Assembly (NCBI GenBank): GCA_965365445.1
Contig: CBDUBS010000043.1
Coordinates: 1 to 23,726 of the forward strand
Source: CBDUBS01 sp965365445
GTDB taxonomy: Bacteria; Bacteroidota; Rhodothermia; Rhodothermales; DASSAV01
Direction: 5' to 3'
DNA length: 23,726 nt
Every line of letters starts with the position of its first letter. Positions within the stretch are counted from its first letter, which is position 1. The notes beneath the pieces are model-generated. The model was not told the DNA's origin and made no database searches. It saw only the letters and a program-made list of their open reading frames with translations. This document shows, piece after piece, positions 12,883 through 20,661 of the stretch. A program made the translations under genes and the position numbers.

Positions 12883-15800
12883 CTACTTCTTGAAGTAATC
12901 CCATTCGGAGTTGCTGGAGCCGGCGGTGCATACGCTCGTGAAGCCGTGCTGCCGGATGAGCGCGATGCCTTGCTTTGCCAGTTCCTCACTTCGGAAGGAG
13001 CGGATTTCGCGGTTGCCGTCCACGATCATCCAGTCGTTGCCTTTCAGCACGATCAGACGCCGTTCCCGGTTGACTTTCAGCCGGGAGGGGTTGAAGTTTT
13101 TGCACCGTTCCTGGGCCATGCGGCCGGTGGGCGCCCGTCCGGAGGTCAGGTAGTATTCCATATCCGGCTCGGGGGCTCCGACGGTGCAGAGGCTCGTCAT
13201 GCGGTAGCCCCGGATAACTGTCATAGCCAGCCGGGCATCGGCCTCCGTGGCAAAGCTCTTAATGCGCACCGAGCCGTCGGAGAGCAGCCAGGTTTGCCCG
13301 GAGGAAGGGGGGTCCGGGTGGCGGGAGACCTGCAGGGCATCCAGATCGAAGGTTCGGCAGTTTTCGGCTACCGTTCCGGCAGCCACATCGGGGCAGTTCA
13401 GGGTGAAGGCGGCCGGATCGGACGTGGCCGGATCGGGAGAGAGCACATTCAGTTGCACCCAGCCCCGCATCTGGTTGGCCGGAGCGCCGATGGTCCAGGT
13501 GGTTCGCACGACCTGCGAGCCCGGCGCGTCGAACGTTACTTCCTGCACGACGGGCTCCGCTCCGTCGCTCCGCTGCCACTGGTAGGTTACTTTGCCTTTC
13601 GTCCCGGAGGTGATGGTGCCGAAAAACGTGAAGGTCGTGGGGCAGGTTTCGCTCACGGCGGGCGTCACCCGCACCCCCACGCGTTTTACGGCCAGCGCGC
13701 CGCCAGAGGGATCGCGCACGGTAAACGGCGCCCGGGCGTTCATTTCTCCGCCGGGGCCTGCGGCCACTAGCTCGAAGGTGGTCGATCCGAGCGGAGCGGG
13801 TATTTCGCGCGAGCCACGGGGTCCCACGCTTCCGATGCCCGGTTCGATGGAGACCGTCGTGGCGCCGCGCGTCTCCCAGCGTAGCCGCACCGTGCTCTGC
13901 TCGCCCTGGAGCATGGCGTTGGGTTCCACCGTGAAACGGGTAACCTCGGGCGGGTTTTCGCTAACCACCACTTCCAGGGAGCGCTGCACCATTTTTCCCC
14001 GGTTGGTTGCCACGAGGGTGTAGACTTTCGTTTGCTGGGGTACGTCCTGCCGCTCTCCTTCGGGGGTTTCGGTGCCGAACGGCTGGATCATCACGCTCTC
14101 GGCGTTGCGGACCCGCCAGCGCAGAAACACCGGGTCCCCCCGGGCGATGTGGTCCGATGAGATCGTCCATTCGTCGATGACCGGCTCCTCGGCATCGCCT
14201 TCGGTCACGGCCAGCTGGAGGGGTTTTTCGGCCGTCTTGTTGAACCGGTTGCGGGCTACCAGGGTCAGCGTGATCGGGTCCAGAAATCCTTCCTCGAACG
14301 GGTACTCGCCCTCGGAGGCATCCACCTCCGTCCCGAGGGGCAGGAATACCACTTTAACGGCATGAAGGGTTTTCCACCGCACCGTCACGGGCTGCCCAAC
14401 GAGGGGGCTGGTCGGTTCGAGCATGACCATTTCGATAACCGGGGGCCGGGTGATCCACCGGAACAGCATGAACGCCAGGGCCAGAAGGACCAGGATGGCT
14501 ACCGGCGGCAGCCAGGGCGGGATAAGCGCCTGATGCACGAACTGGCCGGCGGCGAGTTGCGGAACGCCCTTGCCCAGCGGCGTCGCCGACACCTTGAACC
14601 CGAAGGTCTGCGGACTGCCGATCCAGCGCCGGGGCCGGGCCGCCGTGACCGTTGCGTCGGCTCGTTCGCCCGGTTCGGCTCGCAGCGCAGGCTGATCCAC
14701 CGTAAACTGGATCGCCCGCTCGTCGTCCTCCGTTTGCAAGGCATAATCGACGGGCGTATTGCCCAGGTTGAGTAATGTCGCCTGGAAACGTCCCTGCTTA
14801 CGGCTCCGTACCCGGGCCGGCTTGAGGGTCAGCTGGGCCGCTTCGAAGGGCAGCACCGTCCATACCCCGCTCGCGCTGCCGTACTCCCAGGAGCGGTCTT
14901 TGGAATGCGCCCGTATGCGGATGTGGTATACCCCGGCCCTGGAGGCGGCTTCTCTGGGAGCCAGCACAGTCAACGGTACGGCCGTTTGCGAGCCGGGGTA
15001 CAACTGGGTGGGTTGTTCCGGTCCTTTCACCCAGTGTTCCGGGGCCCCTTCGACTTCGATTCGGAAGTGATCGACCGTTTCGCCCAGGTTGGCGAGCGTC
15101 ACGCGGAGCACTACCGGCTGCCCCGGGTTGAGCGTGAGCGCCGTCGGGTCGAGCGTGACGCTGATCCGGTCGGATTCCATCGGTTCCGGCATCAGCGGGG
15201 CCGGCGCCGATTCCGCTTCCGGCATTTCGAGGGTCAGTCGGTACGACCCGATGATGAGTTCCTGACCGCTCGACCACGACTGCGGAGCGCTCGGGAGCAG
15301 CCGCGTCTCATCGAGGCGCGTACCGTTGCTGCTGCGCAGATCGGTGACGGTGGGCCGTTTGCCGTCCCACTCCACCAGCGCGTGCCGCAGCGAAACCACG
15401 CCTGAGGGGAGCACGATATCGTTGCCCTCCTCCCGCCCGATGCTCAATGCCCGGTGCAACGGGATCGTCTGGATTACGGCATCCGATTTATCGAGCACAC
15501 GGATAACCGGAACCCCCCGTACGTCCTCCCGTTCGCGGGCGCCTTCGATGATGGTTACGTCCGGACCGACCGGGGGCGTCGGGATGACGACCGTACGGTC
15601 TTCTTCGATCCGTGCGGCCGGGTAGGCTATCGAAAGCTGGTAGGGTCCGATGAGCAGGGACTGGCCGGGCAGCCAGGGTTGCGGGGCGCCGGCCGTCAGG
15701 CGGGCGCCGTCGAGCAGGGTTCCGTTGCTGCTGCGCAGGTCGGTGACGGCGGCCTGGCGGCCGTCCCATTCCACACGGGCGTGCCGGAGGGAAACCACCC

Positions 15801-16860
15801 CTTCGGGCAGAACCAGGTCGTTTTCCCGATCGCGCCCGATGGTCAATTGCTCGTTGACCTCCGCCCGGCCGATCTCCGAGCCGGAGCGATGGGTGGCCGT
15901 AACCACGGGGAAGCTTTTCGGTCCGGCTGATCCGGTTTGGGGGGGCCGGGGAGGCGCAGGCGGCGCAAACACGACGGTGGCATCGTCGGAGGGTGCGGGC
16001 AGCGGCTGCGCCGCCCGCTCGATGACACCGGGTTCTACTTCCGCCAGCGCTCTCCCCAGGCTTTCGGCATCCGGGAAGCGGTCCTCGGGGCGTTTCGCCA
16101 GGCAGCGCAGGATGATATCCTCCAGCCGTTGGGGAAGGTCGCTCCGCACCCGGCGCGGGGGTACGGGCGGCGTCGAGACGTGCTTGTAGACGGCTTCGGC
16201 CGAGGTATTGGCGTCGAAGGGAAGGTAGCCGGTGACGGCTTCGTAGAGCAGAATCCCCAGGGTATATATATCGCTTCGCCGCTCCGGCTCCAGCCCCTGA
16301 CATTGCTCCGGCGACATATAGGCCGGGGTTCCGAGCACGTATTCGGTGGCCGTCATGGCCCCGGTCTGGGCGAGCCGGGCCAGCCCGAAGTCGGCTATTT
16401 TGACGGTGTACCAGGCATCCTTGCGGGCGAGCAGCAGGTTATCCGGTATGAGGTTGCCGTGCACCAGCCCTCGTCCGTGCGCGTGGGCCAGGCCCTGCGT
16501 TGCCTGGTACACCAGCATGAGTTCCTGTTTCAGGGTAGAGCGGCGGCCTTCGCTGCGGCGCTGAAACAGGTGCCGCACCGATCCATCCCCTACGTACTCC
16601 ATGGCCAGATAGTAGTGGCCTCCGGCCTCGCCGTATTCGTACAGGCGTACGATGTTGGGATGATCCAGGGCGGCTACGGTCCGGAGCATTTTGCCCAGTC
16701 GAGGCCGCAGCCCGGCCAGCACCTCCGGCTTGAGGATCTTGATCGCCAGCGTGCGGTTGGTCTGGGCGTGAACGGCCTGGAACACCTGGCCCATGCTGCC
16801 TGTGCCCAGCAGGGAAGTCAGTTTATACGGCCCGAGGGTATGTCCGATCATACTACTCAT
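12883..16860 (-). CDS. Membrane pseudokinase-FHA-FHA scaffold protein, last gene of the eCIS operon
   Basis: A 1325-residue multidomain protein. Residues 5-275 have a Ser/Thr protein kinase fold: G-loop GTGSMG (19-24), Lys K41 in LAIKIL, ADFGLAR (D157), SPE at 183-185, SDIYTLG. The HRD loop reads H134-G-N136 and its Lys position is Ile138, and the alphaC Glu position appears to be Met, so it is probably catalytically dead. Two similar FHA domains follow (about 338-412 and 470-545, each with IGR, SLRHA and SSNGT). Ig/CARDB-like modules occupy about 560-780, then a membrane helix at about 783-803, further Ig-like modules to about 1160, and two Cys-containing repeats (1168-1238, 1253-1323). The start at 16860 gives a 4-bp ATGA overlap with the upstream tail gene. 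A frame extension to 17238 lies over that gene and is rejected. Confidence 0.88.
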   Translation of the reverse strand: MSSMIGHTLGPYKLTSLLGTGSMGQVFQAVHAQTNRTLAIKILKPEVLAGLRPRLGKMLRTVAALDHPNIVRLYEYGEAGGHYYLAMEYVGDGSVRHLFQRRSEGRRSTLKQELMLVYQATQGLAHAHGRGLVHGNLIPDNLLLARKDAWYTVKIADFGLARLAQTGAMTATEYVLGTPAYMSPEQCQGLEPERRSDIYTLGILLYEAVTGYLPFDANTSAEAVYKHVSTPPVPPRRVRSDLPQRLEDIILRCLAKRPEDRFPDAESLGRALAEVEPGVIERAAQPLPAPSDDATVVFAPPAPPRPPQTGSAGPKSFPVVTATHRSGSEIGRAEVNEQLTIGRDRENDLVLPEGVVSLRHARVEWDGRQAAVTDLRSSNGTLLDGARLTAGAPQPWLPGQSLLIGPYQLSIAYPAARIEEDRTVVIPTPPVGPDVTIIEGAREREDVRGVPVIRVLDKSDAVIQTIPLHRALSIGREEGNDIVLPSGVVSLRHALVEWDGKRPTVTDLRSSNGTRLDETRLLPSAPQSWSSGQELIIGSYRLTLEMPEAESAPAPLMPEPMESDRISVTLDPTALTLNPGQPVVLRVTLANLGETVDHFRIEVEGAPEHWVKGPEQPTQLYPGSQTAVPLTVLAPREAASRAGVYHIRIRAHSKDRSWEYGSASGVWTVLPFEAAQLTLKPARVRSRKQGRFQATLLNLGNTPVDYALQTEDDERAIQFTVDQPALRAEPGERADATVTAARPRRWIGSPQTFGFKVSATPLGKGVPQLAAGQFVHQALIPPWLPPVAILVLLALAFMLFRWITRPPVIEMVMLEPTSPLVGQPVTVRWKTLHAVKVVFLPLGTEVDASEGEYPFEEGFLDPITLTLVARNRFNKTAEKPLQLAVTEGDAEEPVIDEWTISSDHIARGDPVFLRWRVRNAESVMIQPFGTETPEGERQDVPQQTKVYTLVATNRGKMVQRSLEVVVSENPPEVTRFTVEPNAMLQGEQSTVRLRWETRGATTVSIEPGIGSVGPRGSREIPAPLGSTTFELVAAGPGGEMNARAPFTVRDPSGGALAVKRVGVRVTPAVSETCPTTFTFFGTITSGTKGKVTYQWQRSDGAEPVVQEVTFDAPGSQVVRTTWTIGAPANQMRGWVQLNVLSPDPATSDPAAFTLNCPDVAAGTVAENCRTFDLDALQVSRHPDPPSSGQTWLLSDGSVRIKSFATEADARLAMTVIRGYRMTSLCTVGAPEPDMEYYLTSGRAPTGRMAQERCKNFNPSRLKVNRERRLIVLKGNDWMIVDGNREIRSFRSEELAKQGIALIRQHGFTSVCTAGSSNSEWDYFKK

Positions 16861-17831
16861 GCGTCCATCTCGAGGATGTAGCCGGCGTGCGCCGGTTTGT
16901 GGGTCCGAATGATTTCTTCCACGAACGTCCGGTCGATTTCGAGGTGCGGGGGAGCCTTCAGGCGCACCGAGAACACGTGAGGTCGGGAGGGCACTTCCTG
17001 AATTACCGGCGTTACCCCCGTGCAGAGTTCGATCATGCGGGTCAGTCCGTACGGGGTGCCCCGCCAGCGGTACAGCACCGCCGCCTCCGCCACCAGCCGC
17101 CTCCGGCGGGCCTCCGGCCAGTGTTCGCTCACGACCAGATCGAACCAGCTCGCCAGCCACGGGAGAAAGGAGTTCGGGCTGGTTCGTGGATCGAAATACA
17201 TATGGATCGCATCCTGACGGTGCTCCAGCGGCTCCCACAGCGTCTCGAAGATGAGCAGGAAGCGTCCGAGGAACTCGTTGTCGTGGAATACGATGGGCAG
17301 ATCCTGGAGGTATTTGCTTTGCGGCCCGGCGGCCGGATCGATTCGCCGGAAGTGGTGGATGACGTCCGGCAGTTCCGGCGAGTAGCCGTCGCCCGAGTTG
17401 GCGGCGAGCAGATGGAGCGGGGTCGGATCCGGCTCCGTATCCGGCGTCTCTACAAAGGGCTCGTCGGTTTGTTTTCCGTGAGCGGCCCGGGCCGCCGAAG
17501 CCGCTACGTCCACGGGCAACGATCCCGCTTCATACCGGATTTCGAACGGTCCGATCCGGAAGGCCACGCCGGGGGTGAGGACGTAGGGTTGATTCGGGAG
17601 CAGGCGTTCGCCCGCCAGTTCGGTTCCGTGGGTGCTGCCGAGGTCCGTCAGGACGACCTGTCCTCCTTCGCCCGGCCGGATTTCGGCGTGGGCCCGAGAT
17701 ACCAGGGGGTGGGGCAGTACGAGCTCGTTCTCCGGCAGCCGGCCCAGACGAATGCCGGCGGCGGGTACCGAAACCTGCTGCACCACGGCTCCTTCGAGCC
17801 GCACCACCAGATGTCCGCCTGTCGTTTCCAC
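16857..17831 (-). CDS. FHA domain fused to a phage tail protein I-like baseplate subunit (Afp12-like)
   Basis: A 324-residue fusion. The N-terminal FHA domain spans about 22-100 (IRLGRLPENELVLPHP, S45-R-A-H48, LGSTHGTEL). After an acidic/Pro linker (105-150), residues about 155-324 are the gpI-like tail protein family common in eCIS: RIDPAAGPQSKYLQDLPIVF, then FETLWEPLEHRQDAI, FLPWLASWFDLVV, and LYRWRGTPYGLTRMIELCTG. In contractile systems this protein sits at the outer rim of the baseplate wedge with gpJ and gp25. The start is GTG at 17831, firmly fixed because an in-frame TAA lies 18 nt upstream. It follows the gpJ gene after 15 nt and overlaps the pseudokinase gene by 4 bp. Confidence 0.92.
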   Translation of the reverse strand: METTGGHLVVRLEGAVVQQVSVPAAGIRLGRLPENELVLPHPLVSRAHAEIRPGEGGQVVLTDLGSTHGTELAGERLLPNQPYVLTPGVAFRIGPFEIRYEAGSLPVDVAASAARAAHGKQTDEPFVETPDTEPDPTPLHLLAANSGDGYSPELPDVIHHFRRIDPAAGPQSKYLQDLPIVFHDNEFLGRFLLIFETLWEPLEHRQDAIHMYFDPRTSPNSFLPWLASWFDLVVSEHWPEARRRRLVAEAAVLYRWRGTPYGLTRMIELCTGVTPVIQEVPSRPHVFSVRLKAPPHLEIDRTFVEEIIRTHKPAHAGYILEMDA

Positions 17832-17846
17832 CGCCGGTTGATCGGG

Positions 17847-19853
17847 TTAGTGAACGGTTATGTGATGCTCGCTCGAGCAGATGATGCCGTGCCGGGGCAC
17901 GGCCAGGCGCGGGGGCGCCTGTTTGGGCTGGGCCGCCGTTCCGGTGGTGCCGGGCTCGGTGACGGCCACCTTGACCTCTTCGATGAATTCGAGCAGGGGA
18001 GCCCGTTGGAGGATGCTGTAGATCTCCGACAGATGGAGGTCGCGCCCGAACGGCCACCCGCGGCCGGAGGGCCCTCCGACGAAGGGATTGAGGTATCGGT
18101 AGAGGTCGGTTTCGGCCTGACGGCGGACATCCCGAGCGAAGGCCTCGTCCGTGCCGTCCGGCAGTTTGAGGGTGGCGTGGACGGCCACCCAGATATACTG
18201 CGGCCCGCGCACTTCGAGGGTTGTGCCGATGAGGCGGCGTTCGTCCAGGTGCCGCATGACGGCGTCACGCAGCTCCGCCGACGGCACGAGTTGATCCGGC
18301 GGGTACACGCCCAGGGGCAGATCGGCCTCCGGAAGGATGATGACGAACACCTGACCGGGCTTCATGTCGGTGGGGTCGCCCGGCTGGGCTCCGGGGGCCA
18401 GGCACCGGGCCCGGGCCACGCCGGGCACCTGCAACGTCAGGAACTCGTAGTCGTCGGCCGTTACCGCCCGGGTGCGGGTTCGGAGGACCTGCGGCGCCCG
18501 CAGGCGGGCTTCGTCCAGGGTCTGCGCGTTCTGCCCTCCGACGGCCGGTTTGCGGTTCGTTACCCGGGCGACGTAGGGGATGGAGGTTTTCAGGACGGAG
18601 AGCGTCCCGGAGGGCACGTTGCCCCGCACGCCGCCGCCGTGCTGGTACCGGCTGAAGCGCAGGACGCTTCCTTTGGCCGGCGTCGCTCCGTATGAGGCCA
18701 CCAGTCCATCCGGCTGCAAGAGCGACGGGCCGAGCCGGAGCGTGCCGTCGATGCTATCGAGCGTGAAGTGCCGGTCGGCGTCGTCGGAGTCGGCAAAGTC
18801 CGATACTTCCTGCCAGGGTTCAGGCTCGCCACCGGGCGGAGTGACCGTAAGGAAATCCGCAGCCGGGTTGCGGTCCAGCACGGGTGCGTTCAGGAGGCGG
18901 AACATTTGCGAGGGGGTTCCGTCGCTCGTGCCGAGCACTTCGTTGCGGATGGTAACGGCGTGGCGCGCCGGTACGGTTCCGCCGCGGGCTTCCACGGTCA
19001 TGCTCTTGATGATGGGGGACACCTCGTACGAGCCTTCGTGCGCCTGGGCTTCCGTCAGCCGGCACCGCAGCCAGTACGCTTCGAGGGTATGGAGTTTCTG
19101 AGGCATCATCGGGGGCATGTGCAGCACCACCTCCCCCGACCGGTTGAAGCCGCCGGTGCCGTCCCATTCCACCTCGCACGGGCACCACCGGGCCGTGCCG
19201 CCCTGCCACGCCTGCCATTCCAGCGGAGGGTTCCGGGGATCCACGCCGGCCCCGCCCGCCAGATCGCAATCCAGAATGAGCGCCATTACGTGCCGGCTGT
19301 GGTCTTTCTCGAACGCCACGTAGAAGGCATCTCCCGGGGCGGGTTGCTTCGGGAAGAGGGCGATTTGTTTGCCCGGCAGCTCCAGCTGGCGCAGATCGTG
19401 CTGCACCCACTCGCTCTCACCACGCCGGCTGCTGCGGTGTGTGAGGGCTCCGACGACCTTCGGGGTGCGGATGGGCAGGTCGGCTTCGGTCGTGAAGATG
19501 ATAGAGGCGTCGGTTTCCGTGCGAACGGTGCCGACCTCGGTGTCCGCCGGAATGGTGATGTCGTTGGGCTGGGCGGCGGAGAGGTAGAACGTAACCGGCG
19601 TTTGCGCCGCCCTGGGGGGGTCCAGTTTTACCCCGATCATATCCAGGAACGTGATGTACATCAGATCCGGGATTTTGTTGGCCCGGTAGAGCAGCATTTC
19701 CGTCATCCAGGCGAACAGCTCGATCAGCGTTACGCCCGGGTCGCTCACGTTGTGGTCGGTCCACTCGGGGCAGTACCTCGGGATCAGCCGCTTCGCCTCG
19801 TCGACGATTTGCTGAAACGTCCGGTTGTCGAGTACAGGGGTGGGTAGCGGCAT
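17847..19853 (-). CDS. Baseplate assembly protein J-like (Afp11-like, gpJ family)
   Basis: A 668-residue baseplate wedge protein. The N-terminus is typical of the eCIS-type 'putative baseplate assembly protein' family: LIPRYCPEWTDHN, then VSDPGVTLIELFAWMTEMLL and YRANKIPDL. The C-terminal third has the gpJ core, with LRAPQVLRTRTRAVTADDYE, FVIILPEADLPLGVYPPDQL and the terminal LHLSEIYSILQRAPLLEFIE. The start at 19853 (MPLPTPVLDNRTFQQIVDEA) is where family members begin; the frame runs open to 20243 through the gp25 gene and that part is not real. It lies 17 nt after gp25 and 15 nt before the tail-I gene. Confidence 0.93.
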   Translation of the reverse strand: MPLPTPVLDNRTFQQIVDEAKRLIPRYCPEWTDHNVSDPGVTLIELFAWMTEMLLYRANKIPDLMYITFLDMIGVKLDPPRAAQTPVTFYLSAAQPNDITIPADTEVGTVRTETDASIIFTTEADLPIRTPKVVGALTHRSSRRGESEWVQHDLRQLELPGKQIALFPKQPAPGDAFYVAFEKDHSRHVMALILDCDLAGGAGVDPRNPPLEWQAWQGGTARWCPCEVEWDGTGGFNRSGEVVLHMPPMMPQKLHTLEAYWLRCRLTEAQAHEGSYEVSPIIKSMTVEARGGTVPARHAVTIRNEVLGTSDGTPSQMFRLLNAPVLDRNPAADFLTVTPPGGEPEPWQEVSDFADSDDADRHFTLDSIDGTLRLGPSLLQPDGLVASYGATPAKGSVLRFSRYQHGGGVRGNVPSGTLSVLKTSIPYVARVTNRKPAVGGQNAQTLDEARLRAPQVLRTRTRAVTADDYEFLTLQVPGVARARCLAPGAQPGDPTDMKPGQVFVIILPEADLPLGVYPPDQLVPSAELRDAVMRHLDERRLIGTTLEVRGPQYIWVAVHATLKLPDGTDEAFARDVRRQAETDLYRYLNPFVGGPSGRGWPFGRDLHLSEIYSILQRAPLLEFIEEVKVAVTEPGTTGTAAQPKQAPPRLAVPRHGIICSSEHHITVH

Positions 19854-19870
19854 ACGAGCGAGCGGAGGGG

Positions 19871-20266
19871 TTATTCTTCCCCCGGAATACGGTAAAACGG
19901 AAATACCAGCGTACGCTGATCGTACGTGGCCTTGACGATGTAGGTTATTTCCACCAGCAGCCGGCCCGTGTTGCCCTGGTCCGGCCCGGCCGTAACGTCC
20001 TTCACTTCGATGCGGGGCTCCCACATCCCGAGGGCTTCCTGCACGTAGTAGGCGGCCAGGCCGGCGGTCGTTGCGTCGTTGGGTGCGAAGATCAGGTCGT
20101 GGATCTGGCAGCCGAACTCCGGGCGCATGACCCGCTGCCCCTTCGGGGTGAGCAGGATGATCCGGATGGCTTCCGCGATGTCCTGTTCGTGGTGCGCCAG
20201 CCGGATTCGCCCGCGCGAATCCACCCCTACCGGGAACGCCCATCCGACGCCGAGGAAATCACTCAT
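19871..20266 (-). CDS. GPW/gp25 family baseplate wedge protein (Afp9-like)
   Basis: A 131-residue gp25-like protein of normal size. It carries GWAFPVGVDSRGRIRLAHHE near the start, IRIILLTPKGQRVMRPEFGC in the middle (the typical 'T.pGeR.mrPeFG' core), and the conserved EPR motif in MWEPRIEV at about residues 82-88. gp25 links the hub to the wedge and nucleates sheath attachment. A ribosome-like GGATGAGG lies before ATG 20266, 7 nt after the PAAR stop. Confidence 0.95.
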   Translation of the reverse strand: MSDFLGVGWAFPVGVDSRGRIRLAHHEQDIAEAIRIILLTPKGQRVMRPEFGCQIHDLIFAPNDATTAGLAAYYVQEALGMWEPRIEVKDVTAGPDQGNTGRLLVEITYIVKATYDQRTLVFPFYRIPGEE

Positions 20267-20273
20267 GGCTGCC

Positions 20274-20660
20274 TCATCCGATCATGACCGTGCCCACGGC
20301 GATCACCTGGCCCACGGGCAGATCCACCGGGTCGTTGCACGTCAGGGCCGTGTCGCCGTTTCGGGCGGCCGGTTTACCGTTTATCATCACGGTGGGGCTG
20401 CCGATGATGACCTGCGCCCGGTTGCTCGGCAGCATCTGGAACGCGCCCCCCTGCGGGATGTGGGGCGGGGTATTCGTGGCCGTACTGTTTACGGTTGCCG
20501 CCGGCATACCCATGATCTTCACGTCGGCGCTCAACGCCCCGTCGATGATGCCGTTGAAGGGGTGAGGCGCCGGCGCGGGCGGCCCGCCCGTAGGCGGGAT
20601 GATGAGGTGCGTGCACACTGCCGTTACGAAGTCGCCCTGCTTTGCTCCCGGTTGTCCCAT
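20274..20660 (-). CDS. PAAR-like spike tip protein (Afp10-like)
   Basis: A 128-residue PAAR-like protein that would cap the central spike. It has the long-form pattern: THLIIPPTGGPPAPAPHPF at the start, GIIDGALSADVKIMGMPAAT, a middle rich in T/P/H (NTPPHIPQGGAF), and the terminal half GSPTVMINGKPAARNGDTAL. No toxic C-terminal extension follows, so it is a structural tip rather than an evolved effector. It starts 1 nt after the stop of the VgrG-like gene (TGA-T-ATG), so translation is probably coupled. Confidence 0.92.
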   Translation of the reverse strand: MGQPGAKQGDFVTAVCTHLIIPPTGGPPAPAPHPFNGIIDGALSADVKIMGMPAATVNSTATNTPPHIPQGGAFQMLPSNRAQVIIGSPTVMINGKPAARNGDTALTCNDPVDLPVGQVIAVGTVMIG

Positions 20661-20661
20661 A

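Noticed and set aside
16861..17238. A 126-residue N-terminal extension of the pseudokinase gene in an open frame
   Set aside because: It lies wholly inside the FHA-gpI gene in another frame and reads as Arg/Gly/Pro-rich sequence. The kinase fold begins right at the Met at 16860, which also makes a 4-bp coupled overlap.
16887..18695. A 602-codon open frame on the plus strand opposite the gpI and gpJ genes
   Set aside because: It is antisense to two well-supported baseplate genes, has Arg/Gly/His-rich composition and no domain. High GC produces such long shadow frames.
19854..20243. 130-residue N-terminal extension of the gpJ frame
   Set aside because: It lies over gp25 in another frame and is Arg/Gly/Pro-rich; the family N-terminus starts at 19853.
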